A stretch of 64,000 bases of DNA from Nemopilema nomurai (Eukaryota > Cnidaria > Scyphozoa > Rhizostomeae > Rhizostomatidae). Under the pieces are notes generated by a model. It was not told the DNA's origin. It did no database searches and was given only the letters and a program-made list of their open reading frames with translations. The position numbers and the translations under genes are program-made. The DNA lies in NCBI GenBank assembly GCA_003864495.1, contig PEDN01001354.1, forward strand, positions 682,001 to 746,000, in the 5' to 3' direction. This document shows, one piece after another, positions 24,032-37,868 of the stretch (positions within the stretch are counted from its first letter, which is position 1; each line of letters starts with the position of its first letter).

Positions 24032-27000
24032 CTCTTCCTTCTGCTTCTTCAGAATACAAGCTTCCCCTCCTTCGGCCTTCACTTGTATCTAGTATCTCTT
24101 GCGACGTGTTTACTTGTGATAAAAGGTGCATTGACTGGAAAATCTGATTCCAAAAACTATTTAGTTTGGGTTTAACTTCACGGTTTTCAACAAAAGCTGT
24201 CATCATATTTCAATATACAGTTCACCTGGATCAGATTTGCTTAACAATATCTTGTGACCAAATCTATTATCAACCTTAGAGCCAGTTTTCTTGCAAGGTT
24301 ATATAACAATAATGGAACTGATATAAAACAATATCAAAAATGGTCAGTAAATTGGGGGGGAGTACCCACTTTAGCTGAAACTGAATGGGGAGACCTTCTT
24401 CTGTTGACAAATGAGGATGACTTTAAAATTGGTAAAAGGACTGTAAATCGCAAGGCAACCAGGTAAACAAAAATTACAATAGCCAAATAGTTTTATTATG
24501 ACTGGACACTAGCCTGTGTCACTTCCGTTTGAATTGTTTATGATGTTGTAGTTGTGTTGATGTGATCAGCCAGAACCAAACAAAACTGTTTAAATGAGTC
24601 GCATTTCTTCGTCGTTTCCTCATCTTTTAATGAACTATTCGTTTATAACAGAGGTCATTTTTTAAAACTTTGAGGGAATGGATGCATGGCGGAGCTAAAA
24701 TTGCTACTTCTGCAATCATTTTCTGGGGCGTACCTTGACGATTTGGAGTGAGGGGGGTGTAATCAGGTAAATTTACCGACCAAAATTCAACGCTTTCTAG
24801 TCAATGTATAACCTATTTTACAGTTATAAATCGGAATTTCAACTTTTTTATCAATATGAACTTTTGACCCCTATTTTTGAAATTCTCAATTTCTTGAGCG
24901 AGAATCATCGTTCCTGTTGCTCATCATTCTTTGATCTAGGTTGGACAGTTTTAGATACACAACAATATACTACATAATGGAAAGATACGCATCTACCTAT
25001 AATCCATGACATTTACCAATCACCCGCAAAATTTAACGATTAACTCTCACAAAGTAGGGGATGTATACGCTCCTAATCATTTTACATGACTGCCATAAAT
25101 AGCCATCGTTAAATCTCCCAACTCTGCTCCCACATAATCCCTAATCAGTTACAAATAAACGAATAATCCAATGTGTTTGTGCATAACTTTCTCTCCGTAT
25201 CAGCAGCTTCTTTATTGTAGATATGCTTCTGTTATTTGAACGTAGACATCCGTTGTGGGCACAGCATTGTGGATACTTCCTTCAAATTCCAGTGTTACAT
25301 TTTAAAACCACATGACAGGAGGGCTTTAGAAAAAAACAACCATGATTTACCGTATTAAGCCCCCCTCTTCTAAGCCCCCTCTCTATTAAGCCCCCTCTCT
25401 ATTAAGCCCCCTTATCAAGCAACGATTTGAAATACGCCCCACCCCTATACTACGCCCCCACCTATCGTTAGCTAGAAATGTCAAAAATTGCTAAATTAGA
25501 ATTTAGTGATAGCTTATAATTTTTTACTTTTAATACTTCCAATATCTAATTTGCCTGCAATATCTTTTTTCTCAGTTGTGCTTCTAATGTCTCTTGCAGC
25601 CTTAGCGCTGGACATAAGACAGTTTTGGAAATATTTGTACGATATTATTTTAAAAAAGATTGCATAAAAACATTAAGTCTCACCAACAGCACATCTAAAG
25701 TCAGTTTTGTAATATATCTAAGCATGTCTTCAACACTTAGGAGAGAATCTTTCATTTATGGTTGCAAAATTAGAAATAAGGGTTTATTAACGAACTGATT
25801 ATTAATGCTATGATTAGCCTCACTATCATGTTTTAGGTCTTATCTCCAAACCATGATTTTGCTGCTCTTGTGAATTTTGTTAGTGTGACTCTGTTGAGAA
25901 AATAAGTTGAAACTGCAAATATGTCACATTATCCTGACAGATCCAAAATACTCTGATTAGTTATATACGGCCCTAGTACTATTGATGAACCTTGGAAGGA
26001 GGAGTTTGGAAAGCAATCAAAGAAAGCTGCTGATTCAAAGTCTTACCTTGTGCCTCTATCAAAAACCAAAATGTTGTATCAGCTCCGTTGACCGAATGCT
26101 TTCGGACACAGGGCACATTCTGAATGCATTGACTATGAAAATATATTTTGACAGGGCTCACTTGAACTTGTCTTTACCACAATCCATCTTTGATAGAATA
26201 CACCTGTTCTGCCTTTGAGTAAAACTTTGAAAGATAGCATGTTTTATATATCATGGACTTTGCTGAAAGGATCTGAGGAAAACCTTCTTTAGTGTACACA
26301 CACTAAATCTGCAAAGATGAAGGCAAACAAATTTGAAAACTTTGTTCAAAGAAAAGTTGAAAATTGCTAAACTCTTATCTCAATTCTAAAAACTGCTTAA
26401 TGATTCTTTTGGATCCATGGGTTTGTCAATTCAATTTATTGCTCACAACTTTCTACTTTTAGACCAATAACTTGAAAGATTTTTGCATTTATTTCCTGCA
26501 TTAGATTTCTAAAAGGGGGCGCATCATACAAATTATTGGGACTCAGATTGGTGTCATTGAGCAAGGACAAAACAATGTAGTGGCTGACCACAAACAATCA
26601 ATTTGTGGAGCTATAAAGCTCTTTTCCATGGACTTTCATCAGCTTATGCTCTTAGAAGGAGGTGATAAAAGAGCAAAGACTAGAAACAACATGCGGAACA
26701 GGAACTCCAAAGGATGTAGCAAATAGGTGGCATTTTAACAATGCATAAAAATGTACAATTGGAAATATAAAAGATAAGTCAATACCATAGCTCTTACCTA
26801 GTAGAGCATCAACAAGGAAAATCCCAGATGATTGAGTATCTGAGAAATGATGTTATTGTTATTTCGTAATCAGTAGCATTGACAAGAAAGTGTGACAAAA
26901 AAATTGATATTGAGTATATTGCGTAGAAAGAAAGAGATAAGGCGTGGAATATTGTGATCCAAAGAGTATCCAACAAAGAGGCGTTCATCTTTCTCGACGT

Positions 27001-28534
27001 ACTGCATGTCCAGAATTAAATCTGCAAAAGTTCCCATTATGTCACTAATGCATGCAAATCCAAGTACCTGGCCTTTCAACCTAATGCATTCTATCTTGTT
27101 TGATTGAATTGAGTTTCTTAAAGAGACTACTGATCTCACGAATGGAAACAAATTTCCCCGCGAAATGTACCAGCCCACAGGGAAACAGCATTATGAATTG
27201 TTGATACTGCATACCGAGGGTGCCATGATGTGGTTACTTTTAAAAAAATTGGCTAAAATAGAAACTTTGTCATTCTGGTAACTTTGTGCCAAAAGAAGTC
27301 AGCTTGATTGTGCATAACTCTTTCACTCTATAGAGAGACCTGCTCATAATGAAATCGCTGTTTCAAAAGAGAAGCCAAAATACATTGAATAAGCAAAGCC
27401 TTTAAATATAACAAGAAGATTAGAATGCAATGATTCTGGTCAGGAAATCTATGTTACTCCATTGGTAGAAGGATTTTTAAATCCTCCTTCGTACCTTCTA
27501 TTTTGCTATAATGAAGGAAGTTTACTTGAGTTACCCTTCCTAAGGTTGAGATATCTCAGTTTCCAATAAAATTTGAAGAACGCTGAAAATTCTTCATAAA
27601 TACTTTCAAGGTCATCCAAATGACGGAAAGGACTTTGGAATCTCCTATTTTCTACAGAGTTTTTCAGAAAGAGTTAGCCAACTCAGCTGGGCTCAACTTA
27701 GCCAATTCAGCATTTACGAATATTTTCAGTCCAGCCACATTGTTCATTCTTTAACATATAAATGAAAATTGTGTTATTTAGAATTTTCTCTACATTAATC
27801 TATGAAACATTAGGCAGCAATGCAAAGCACAACTATTACTATAAATAGAGTAATGTGTATAAAAACGGATTTTAAGATGATATGTCAAAAATTTATGAAG
27901 TTCAAAAAAATTTTTTAAGAGTTGAATCTATATCTGATGTGAAGATATCAAAATTTTGCTATTGTTGAGAATCGTTTCCAATTGATTGCATAATGGAATA
28001 ATCGGACGCATTCGCAAGGAAATAAGGTGAGGTTGTGGACTAGTGTAGCCCACTAGAGTCGTGTAACTGCACTAGCCTTGCACTAACTTTGCAGACCATT
28101 ATGCCTTATTAAACCTGACTTTGCCGGCTGCCATTTTGGTCTGATGTATAAATTTTGAAAAGTCTTCTGAAGGTCGACGTGCTGGATAGAGCTTTCAGTC
28201 CACCCATGCAGCTGACTGATACACAACGCGCAACAACCATATGAAAAACGAAAGAAATTTGCCACTTCTATTTACACGAGATCACAACAGTTAAAGCTTT
28301 GAAAAATAATCCCATGCGTGTATGATACAAATGGAACATATACGCACTAGGGCTGCTATGTAGGAAATTACGAAGCCTATTCTCATTATCAACACTACAA
28401 AACCAGTTTCTGAGAATTTAAATCTATTTCGTCCTATTTTCATCAAAACTTAGCAAAATATGTCGAACGCGTACAAGGTACAAAGTATGCGACATTTTTA
28501 TTATTACCGTCAGAGACTGTAAATTTTTCCAATT
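24032..28534. other. Spacer between CYP and DEG/ENaC genes
   Basis: This includes the CYP promoter and a pyrimidine-rich repeat of TAAGCCCCCTCTCTAT at 25355-25411. A minus-strand open stretch at 27178-26870 has no recognisable family. I see no supported gene. Confidence 0.45.
25355..25411 (+). repeat. Short tandem repeat TTAAGCCCCCTCTCTA
   Basis: Three to four copies of a 16-18-bp C-rich unit, followed by looser CGCCCC motifs to about 25470. Confidence 0.75.
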
Positions 28535-31500
28535 TCAGACCCGGCTTGACGACTTTTTGAAGACTTCAAAAAATCTTGTATATACGACCATTGCAAAAAA
28601 GTCAAAGAACTCAATGTAGGTGAGAACACTTGAGCCAAGGAACAGTCCCAGCTGGCCACCAATGTCGCCTAGAAATTAAAATGTGTGACAATATAGATTA
28701 ATAATTGAAGCGTATCCTCGATTGGATAATAAGCACGCCAAAGGTTTGTACTTCATCAGTTTTTGCAAACCACTTGTCTATAAATCAAATGAAATATCCG
28801 TAATCCGTTTCAATTTTTTCCGAAATTCCCGTACTCCGTTTCAATGTTATAAAATCAAGTCAAACGGAAGTATCATAAAAATAAATCAGTTTTTAAATTC
28901 ACATCTACTTTTACCCGGACCACCAAAAACAAATCAAACGGGCGTTTCAAACACTATTGACTAACTGCAATTGTGATCGTTTATTTTTAGTTCATCTTTG
29001 TTTGACTCACATAGATTGTAATACAGTCTATGCAACCTTTTATCATCCTAAGTTTTCGTCCTCGTTTATTAAAATTAATTGCGCATCCGAACGGTCCAAC
29101 AGAAAATTGTCTTCAAACTATTCCGCAAATTCCCGAAAACTAACGGCTCCACGGCTGGGAGCAGGTGCGATGTTTTGATTGTTAATGTCATATTTCAGGA
29201 AGATTTATTACTTATTTTTATGATAAACAATGAAAGTGACTGTAAAAAGAGTTTATTTTGAGTTAGTAATGAGGAAGGTTCAAATTATGAAATATGCAGC
29301 TGAAAGAAGGTTTTAACATTCTCAGGACTCTGCTATTCCAATGATTGAGGATGTATTGTAAAATAGTTAGTTAGTGATGTTAAATTCTCCTTCAACAACT
29401 GATAGAGCCATAGACAATATTAGTATTTGAAACAAGGTTGCACATTAAAAATGCCAAACGAAGATTCACCTAGTAGCACCATGAGATCATAGCTTGGAAT
29501 CTGCTCCATGAATTCGTAATTCAGATCCCCGTAATAGATGACAATCTTCAAGAAGTTTTCCCTAGAAGAGTTATAAGGGTGCATCAGTATAGCAAGCACA
29601 ATCCTTAACAATCAATAGTCTAAAGAATCATCGTTTTTACAAAAGACTGGAGTGAGAAGTTTTCACTAACATAAGGAAGCTACAATTTAATTGATGCATC
29701 TTTAAATATAATAAAAATTTAGTCATATAAAATGATAGCGACTTTAAAATACTCTTAATTCCAAGTAAACTTGACTGATAATTCATTCATTGTTCAACTT
29801 AATTCATTCATTACAGCGCTCTTTCTTCAAAATTTCCTCTTACTTATCTCTGCACAATTTGGATTGATTTTCAACAAAATCGACTTCTTGATTTGTATAA
29901 TGAATATGTGATTTGTATAATGAATACATAATAACTTTTATGATATCACACAATATTGGTTATGCTTCATGTTCTAGCTTAAAATGACGTCACACTGTCA
30001 GTTAAGTGCCATACCTAACCCATTTGCGCGCCTCCGCTTTGGATTCTGTGCGGTTGTGCCTTAGTGAAAGTCTGTCTGCCTCGCTATTGGAGGGAAATTT
30101 TGCAAACGACATCGATGGCATGTATGAATCAATCAAGCATGGCAAAGGACAACTGTAGTTTTGGGCCTTGTCAAACTTAGCTGAAAGAATTATAGGCATC
30201 ATTAAAAAATTGAGATTAACATTTTTTTAAGATGAAGCAAAGAAGAGAGGAAGCCAGGTTAGATATTTGTGACTGTGAATTGAGAGCATACAGATGCTAT
30301 GTGGAAAAAAATATCCTTAAAAAAACTATTCTTATAAGATGGATATTTATGAACAAATGTTCCATCGTGTAAAGCTTAGCAGGAAGCAGCGGATTTTCTC
30401 AGATCTCTTTACACCTTTATGCAAAATCCTATTCTACACAGACTGACGTCTTTCCACCTGGATACTTCTAAACAAATATGTGAACTGGATGCTGGTTGGT
30501 CGTTAGACAGCCAATCATATGCTATTCAAATAGCTCTCTCGTGTTTTGCAACTGGCCATTCGACACGTCAGCTATTAGCATTTTCTGACGTTTTTATGCT
30601 CTGAAGCGCGTGAGACGTAAACTCTAAATTTCGCTGTTTCTAGTAGATAGACACCGTTTAAATGAAATGATAAATGAAAGAATCGTGATTTCAGCAATCC
30701 GTATGTTTAATCTATCAATCACTGCAAAAATGTAATGTAGAATATCATGGCCTTACATGTCCATTACCGGTTTTAGAAAATTTTAAGTATGTATAGATGA
30801 ATATACTTACTCCATTCAATCCACATACAGGAAACAGATTGTTGCAAAGTGCATACATTTTTATTTCCTAAAAAATCAATAGACATGAATCACAACTACA
30901 GTGGTTAAAGTGTAAAAGCTTTTAATTCAAATTACAGGCTATTGTATATGTCATTGAATGTGTGGTTGCAAACAGTCATATATTGCACATTTTGTCACCT
31001 CAAAGTCATCGCATTCATACGCAAAAGTACTAACCAGGCATAAACCAGTCCTTGCATCCACACATGTTGGTGACGTGGTCCGTCAGTTTTTCAAGCCAGC
31101 AAAGATGCTTTGAATAGCCTTTGAAGTACTTCAGCTTAAGTTCTCCACACCCGGTCTCGTATGGATGGGGAAGGTTCTTGACTTTTCGCTTCTTGACTTC
31201 GATGTAGGTGACATAACCGGGCGACAACATAGCTCCTTGCATTTTGACGGGGGTCTCATCCTGCCCGTGCAATATCAAATGTATTCCAGCTTGGGTTGTA
31301 TCCGGGTAATAGTCATGATGCTCGATGTTTATCACTAACGAGAGGGCCTGACTCAATCCGGTCATGTTAACAGTGATGAGAGGCTGACCAAGCGTTCCTG
31401 AGTTAAACGTGAAACACCTATCCCCCTGTTGATGGAAAAATTGGCTGAAGTTTTTGTGTCCGCAGGCTTTTCCATTTATTTTGCAGGAAACCAACATGTC

Positions 31501-31905
31501 CTCAAGTCTATGATTCGCTTTTCTTATGGTTTCTGTGTACTCATCCCCATCCAAGGAGAAGACGTCCCCCTGCTCCATAATGGCTTTGTGCAGTTTCGTG
31601 CCATTCATAGCAGAGAAGCGAAAGTCGTTCAAGTTGCAAATCGAAACTGCTGGGAAGACCATGTTACTGACATACTTAATAGTTGTGGTTGTACTGAACG
31701 GATAGCTGAAGAAATGCCTCGTGCTTTCGTACAACTTCTGTACAAGCAGCCCGAGAGCAACAAGGATTAGCAAGGTCCAAAAAATGCGCCTGAAGAAATG
31801 TTGCTTGTCAAAACAGAAGTGTAGGCCATGCAATGTCGAGTTAGAGACAAGATCATCGAAATGACCCTTTATTTTTTTCTTTCTAATATCTTGCTCCTTC
31901 TTCAT
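28535..31905 (-). CDS. DEG/ENaC-family sodium channel subunit (6 exons, 439 aa; possible extra 5' exon)
   Basis: A trimeric amiloride-type cation channel subunit with two membrane segments and a large extracellular domain; relatives are acid-sensing, peptide-gated or mechanosensory. Exons are 31905-31035, 30867-30811, 30180-30015, 29561-29470 and 28668-28535 (TGA). Together they give 440 codons in consistent phase. Residues 25-27 hold the gating HG motif (TLHGLHF), TM1 lies about 41-56 (RIFWTLLILVALGLLV), FPAVSICNLN follows TM1, and the cysteine-rich extracellular part ends with CPLPC (320-324) and SFAKFPS. TM2 contains GLFLGSS, with the GSS selectivity filter at about 407-409. An acceptor lies 16 bases before the ATG (at 31922), and the frame upstream is open (AELID), so the true N-terminus may extend into an exon beyond 31922 that I could not place. 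A poly(A) signal is near 28503-28498. (Five exons are listed; the count of six allows for that upstream exon.). Confidence 0.93.
30555..30650 (+). repeat. Diverged copy C of the dispersed hairpin repeat (channel intron)
   Basis: ACTGGCCATT, GTCAGCTATTAGCATTTTCT, GACGTTTTTATGCTCTGAAG and a following GCGTGAGACG match copies A and B in order. The stem is eroded. Confidence 0.5.
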
Positions 31906-31922
31906 ATCTATGAGCTCGGCAT

Positions 31923-33616
31923 CTGAAAATTAGAAATGTATATTTAGAATAATGTTTCAATTAGCTACAAAAAGCAACATCGGTGGTTATGAAGTTTAGT
32001 CTTAGAGCAAGAGTGGGTGTCTTGAGAGACCTCAAGGATGGCTTTCTGAAACACCAGCTGGTTGGGTTAGTATTCCAAAGCAAAACTTTCTTTATTGTAA
32101 TGAACTCCAGGGTAAGTTCCGCAAAAACGAATATGATATCTCGAACATATTTTTTCAATTACTGGCAGAAGATTATCATGTCTTATGGAGATTTTTAATG
32201 TATTTCGCGGTGTTCAATGTGTCTCATTTTGGCCTCGAGTACAAAATTTTTTCTTGCAGCGAAAGTGAGCTCCAAAAAGTTTCACGTTCCCCTCCAACGC
32301 ATATAGCTATCGTCTTGATTGAGAAAATTTCCAATATTGAATTTTCTAGAGCAGGTTCTTGTAAGCAAGGCCAAGGATGTATTTACCTAAAGCTTATTTC
32401 ATATTTACTTGTGAACTAATAGAACATGTGCGATTTCCAAATCACTGTTTATTGGTATCACATTAGAGCGTGTACAATGCAATCAATCCATCCCATTCTG
32501 TAAGATACTACTCATATAACGCTCGTTGACATCCTATTTTCGGAGCAACCCTACCCCCTCCACCATAAACTAGGACATGCCCTTGTGTCCCATGTACCTA
32601 GACATTGCAACGTAAAAAGATTGACTGAAGTTTCAGACGCGCCAATCAATCACAGAGAGAAAGCTCTAGTCTAGGATGTAAAGAATCTAAAGTGGAAAGT
32701 CATCAAAATCGTTTACCAATGTCTATTCATGATGGATATAGGAGAGTAGAAACGTCAACCGTTGAATGCAATTAGGCCGGTTGAAAGAAACAGCCTTGTT
32801 GTGGGTCCCGCACCTCGAAAGTTTTAATTAACGGACATTTAATGAACTTAAGCTTGTCTTGGGGATTACGTAAACAATGCCTTTTGCCAGAAGCAGTGTG
32901 GACCTACTTTTGTGGATGTACATGAGATTAAAGTTTGAGATAAAGGAAGGAATTTTAAAATTTGTTTAAACCGATCTTGTGGCCCAAAAGTTCTCCCGCA
33001 TCGCAATGACATTAAACCGTAAACCTACTTTACTATCAATAATAAGAATTTGTTTGCTGCGTAATCTAAATCCAAATGTATACAGCAAACAAGCGACTAC
33101 CCAAACAGCAATCTTGCTTGGCGCAATGGTGGCTTGGCTTGCGCCCGTTTTAACTGGTTTGCGCATGGGTGACCCATTAAAAGAATTTAGGAACACCGTA
33201 GAACAGCCATGGAAAGCACCTAAACCATATCCATGTCAAAAACCAGTTCTATCCAGAGTGCAAACGTGCAGTGTATAGCTATTGTCATAAACATCTGCTG
33301 ATACGACGCAGATATAGCAAAGTTATAACACAAGGTTAAACGGCCTAAAAATTGCAAAAAGGGTTCTGATTAGAAAGGGGAAGCACATAGGCCAACTAAA
33401 AGCTCTTCAGTTCCCTATAATGACAACTGGATATATGATTTAAGCGCTGCATGGCTCAAAAACAGGCTTTGCTCTTGCTGCCAACCGTTAATGAATTGTT
33501 TGATACGATGAAGGTTATCATTAATGAATTCCTCGAACGATGGGTGAGTTTCTGGATTGGAATGTACCCTCCTTCAAAGCAATGCTTGAACTTGACAATG
33601 ACAATTCGCCAAGGTG
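31923..33616. other. Spacer upstream of the channel gene
   Basis: Should contain the channel promoter and possibly a first exon. Only unsupported open frames are seen; none shows a donor in the needed phase next to a convincing start. Confidence 0.4.
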
Positions 33617-34062
33617 CTAATGATGCAACCTTGTCATTTTTAGGAAAGGCGCTTGACTGGATATAGACGATACACCGGTTGAAGGCGAGCAAATAGAATG
33701 GCACAATAGCTTTTTATAAGTATCACAACAAATGCAGAAAGGGACGAAATTATCATTGCGCATTGGGGGCGTGATGTTTTGCCGTAAGTGAGTTTGGCGT
33801 ACGAACATTCGGGGATTGTCTCCCCTCTGATCTGCACAACCGGGATTCCTTCCACCCTCATGGCTCCCATGTACAATTTCTATCTCCCCTGTCTCAGGGA
33901 CGGGCCAGATTTTCCCCTTATCTAGAGGGACAATGCAAGCCTTGCACTGGTTGTGGTAAACGTTGAGTGTTTTGCCTTCCTTCGACTCAACCTTATAGTT
34001 AACCCCACGCTGGGATAGGGCCTTGTAAGGGCCCCTCCACCTTTCCCAAATTTCCAGTGCTT
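33617..34062 (-). mobile_element. Ty3/gypsy retrotransposon remnant (C-terminal end of pol)
   Basis: A minus-strand frame is open without a start codon for about 148 codons to a TAG at 33617. It reads ERWRGPYKALSQRGVNYKV, then YHNQCKACIVPL, and later NITPPMRNDNFVPF. The W-x-GPY-x8-VNY-V...H-x2-CK pattern matches the chromodomain-like tail of Ty3/gypsy integrases, with the (R)PPxRxxDF-type end of pol. Reverse transcriptase and the integrase core are not found upstream (higher coordinates), and no LTR was identified, so this is a 5'-truncated fragment. Confidence 0.6.
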
Positions 34063-37000
34063 TGGGAATGTATCACTTTATATTGCAGGATAGCTAGAGT
34101 TGGATGCATTTCACCAAAATTCCAAATCGCATGTGTGCCTGAGTGACACTATGGTTTGGGAAGATGCTATTGCTTCGTTTTGCTTAATTCAAGTACCAGC
34201 TTTTTGCAATCCCGGTAATAAGGCATAAGTACGATAAGCTGAAAGAATCATAGTTCCAAATAACGCTTTATCTTGCATTGCAAATCCGATTAGCGAACTT
34301 TGACAACGATAAACCTCAAGCCATAGGCGGTGCTGGGACATTGATTAAGACTGACCTTGGTATTAGGGCCTACATACTTCCCATAAAGAATTAACTGTGC
34401 ACTTTGGTGCTTATTCGTGTCATTCTTTGTCGTTAGACAATGTGATTCTCTCCAAACATGCCAATCCTGTTGCAGGCAGCAGGGGTCCTATGCCACACAG
34501 CAACCGGCATTCACTTAAGCAGATCTGACCTGGCACTTTCAATCGATGCAAAATGGTGTTTATATGTTCCCACAGGGCTTTGTAGCAGAAGACAGTTAGG
34601 CTAGAAGACATTTGTTGTAATTGGAGTTTACGTTGGCTGAGGCCAGAAGAAGTCATAATGTAGCTTGCTGTAATGATCGTGCCAGAAAGAAACTTGTGGT
34701 CTATGCGCAGGCTAATGATGGTGGCGCCCAAGAAGCAGAACAGGCATTGCAATCAACACCCGCTGCCTTCTCGAATTATCCTAATGCCTGTCATAAGAGG
34801 ATAGTCTACGAATTTCTTCATTTCAACATTTTCAAGCGATTTTAAAAGCTTCACTTCTTACCAGAGTCAAAAGCTTATCCTGCAATATTATCTTCTGCAT
34901 AAGCATATAGCTTTTCTTTCTAACCATATCTGTTGCATAAACGGAAGTTTCACTTTAATTCTTGTTATGCCAATATAAGAACTGAATTCGTTTCAAAAGG
35001 TGAAAACACTATTCAAGAAGCAGATATCGAAATTCCTGTCTCCTCAGTGAAGCCAGTACTCCATCTTGGAAAATAGTTTCACAAATTTTAAAACACTCGC
35101 TTTGTTTGACCAAAAAGAATTAATGGATAGTAAGTTAAAATCTATGCTTATTTTATCTTATGTTCCAGCAAATTTAATCTTAAGAGTTGTTCCAGCAAGC
35201 CTTAGATTGCCTAAATGCATCACCTAGTTTCCTGTGCCTAAAAATAGCCATGTTTTCTATGCCTAAATAAAGTCGCCTAATTTTCTGTGCCTAGATAACA
35301 TTGCCTGGTTTTCTGTACCTAAATAAACTCTCCTATTTATCTGTGCCTGAACGAAATTTTCCTATTTTCCGTACCAGAACGAAATCGTCCCGTTCAGAAG
35401 ATAAGAGATATTTTAGTGCTGATCTACTGCCTTGTCACTCTCAAATTAATTTATCGTTCTAAATGTCAATAAAAAGCGACAGCGTTACTTTGTGGACAGA
35501 GTTACAGAGTTTCTCGCAACTGTTGGACAAAAGTTAAGCCAAAATATGGTGACAACACAAGTGAAAAAATATGGTTTGTCACGCATCTCAATAAAAACAA
35601 GCTAGCTGTAAAGATTAAAGTAATATTGAATCAGAGGCACCACTAGTTTAATCATAAGCATCTTTCTATTCGTTATGCCAGACCGGATTTGTGACGTCAT
35701 CCAGATAAGTAACGCTCATTTCAATGGATGAAGGAAACTATGTATGGATTACTATGCCACTCCGCAATCGAGATGATCGCCTGTCAATGTAATCTGTCAA
35801 TACCAGCTGTAAATATAATGAGTGATCCTTATTCAATGTTCGAGATTAGTGCATAAGTTATGAGAATCTGTTTGATAGTAGTTACAGTCAGACATAGGAA
35901 ATCCCTGAAAAGTACAAAAACTAACAAGCTACAACTTAAGGCCATTGTTGAAATACAAAAGCTTCGCTGCAATTTATAAACCGTGCATTAGTTAGTCCCA
36001 AAGCATGTTGAGTGATGAAAGCTTGATTCAAGCGCGTGAATAGGAGACTGCTTCCCCGGCCTCGTTTGCATTTTAAGCATTGCAACCGAGGGTATTTTCT
36101 TCCGCTATGCCAGAAATTGGAGAAATCATTTTACTGGTCATACGAATAACGTGAAGATTCATGCATTGAAACGAATTGTGATTCTCCAGCAATGCGCAAA
36201 AAGTTTTGCTTCACCCCGCTCCCAAACCCCCTCTCTAAGACTTTCCCCATTTTCAAATATGTTTCCCTCTACTCCCTTTCCCCATTACGTCATTCCTTTT
36301 ACCAACCTCCTGAGTTCCGGTACTTCCAAATCTCCTTAAACCAGATGGGCGGGCAATTGCCTCTTGCATCAGAGCCGGTACTTTCGAGAAGAACATCTAA
36401 CAATCATCAGTGCATTCTTACATTCGATGCCAGATATCATTGGAGACTATTTTCACCTGTCTTTGGATTCAGCCTCTTGAAACTGGAGATATCATCCATG
36501 GCAAGAATAGGCTTATATCTATTTAGAATTTGCTCTCAAAGAAACTTGATATCCTCTTTGTTAGACTTTGACGACTATCAAGAATTTGGTGGCTGTTCCT
36601 ATTCGACAAACAAACGTTATCAGAAAAACAGGAGTTTAAGATGTTTACTTCCCAGGGTCTGTTGTGTTTCAGGCCTCAAAATACAAGATAAATGTGCACT
36701 TGTTAATCCCCTGAGGAAGTAAATTCAGGTCAGGCTTCAGACCTCAAACAATGGGAAAGCACAAATAAATCCATCGCTGCTGCGTATTGCTTTGAAAACC
36801 AGCTGTGCCGACCAAATAATGTACCCAGTTGAAATTCTGAGGCAATCCTGAGGCAACGAAGAGAACGGATCTTACAGAAAACGGCATTTTCTAGCTTGCA
36901 CCCATGCCTGCGTTATTCAATACTGCGATGTGTCTCAAATGATGTGCTCATTCTTATAGAAGAACCGGCCTAATGCCTATTTACCATAAATACCACATCT

Positions 37001-37868
37001 ATTGCGCTGTCTTTAATATTGTTCAATTTTTTGTCTACTCTAAATTTCACAAGCCAAATGCCCTATCCAATTCAAAAAAGTTGGCACAATTACAGCATGG
37101 AAGATTATGAACAGCATTAGTCCTAATAGGTTTACATGGGCAACTTCGATACGCCTTTATTAAGGAGGTTTTGATCGTGGCACGCAACTTAATATACATG
37201 GGTGTTATGAAATGCTTCTTTTCTTAACAAATCCTAGAATCTGCTATTCCCACCCATTTCCTTACAACTTCTTAGCTATAGGACTATCGTTAATAAAATA
37301 TACTCCAACTAGCTTTGAATAAAACCGCTGAGATGTCTGTTAGTAGCAAATCAAAGGAAACATTCTGCAATCAGTGAGCTTCGGTAAACATATCCAATTT
37401 ATTCTATACACATTTTCTATATATCACAATCTTTCTATTTAAGACGATATTCCAACAAGCGGTTTTTGAAGCTCTGGTGAAGCACAAGAAGGAGAAGTCG
37501 TACTCAACAAAGTAATCCTATTGCAAAGCTTTGGAGAGAAGCCGGCGCACTTTCAAAGTCCTCTTACGCAAGACACAGAACTACGAGAAAGGGGCATGAC
37601 AGAGAGCATTCATACAGCCTTTCAAAGAGTTGATGCTCGTTTGAGACAGCATTTTGAATGGGGCAGGACCTTTATTCTGTACATAAAATAAACACCAATA
37701 GAACAGAATATGGCACTCTTAAATGCTTACTGTACCTGCCACTGCCCCCTTTATGCCAAGTTACACTATATAGCAGCAAAATGCAGAGAGCGACCAGAAG
37801 TAATAAGAAAGCACAAAACTCCATTTGTTTCGACACGTTCATAGAGGCGCTTCCAATTGTACAAGGCG
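34063..37868. other. Gene-poor spacer
   Basis: Holds a degenerate minisatellite (35226-35395). A 176-codon plus-strand ATG frame at 36192-36722 has no recognisable domain, no splice context and a mixed composition, so I do not call it. Confidence 0.45.
35226..35395 (+). repeat. Degenerate minisatellite, about 29-bp period
   Basis: About six diverged copies of TTTTCTGTGCCTAAATAAA followed by three to six variable bases and CCTA. Confidence 0.7.

Noticed and set aside
23564..24175. 203-codon plus-strand open frame
   Set aside because: It is the antisense shadow of CYP exon 1, whose minus-strand reading shows a membrane anchor and proline hinge.
26870..27178. 102-codon minus-strand frame near the channel gene
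   Set aside because: No channel motif, no matching exon phase and no recognised family; the channel gene already ends at 28535.
31429..31770. 113-codon plus-strand frame
   Set aside because: Antisense shadow of the DEG/ENaC first exon.
32979..33278. 99-codon frame containing a hydrophobic stretch
   Set aside because: Opposite strand is equally open, no homology recognised, and it lies next to retrotransposon debris.
36192..36722. 176-codon ATG frame
   Set aside because: No domain, no splice context, irregular composition and no polyadenylation context; length alone is not enough in 64 kb.
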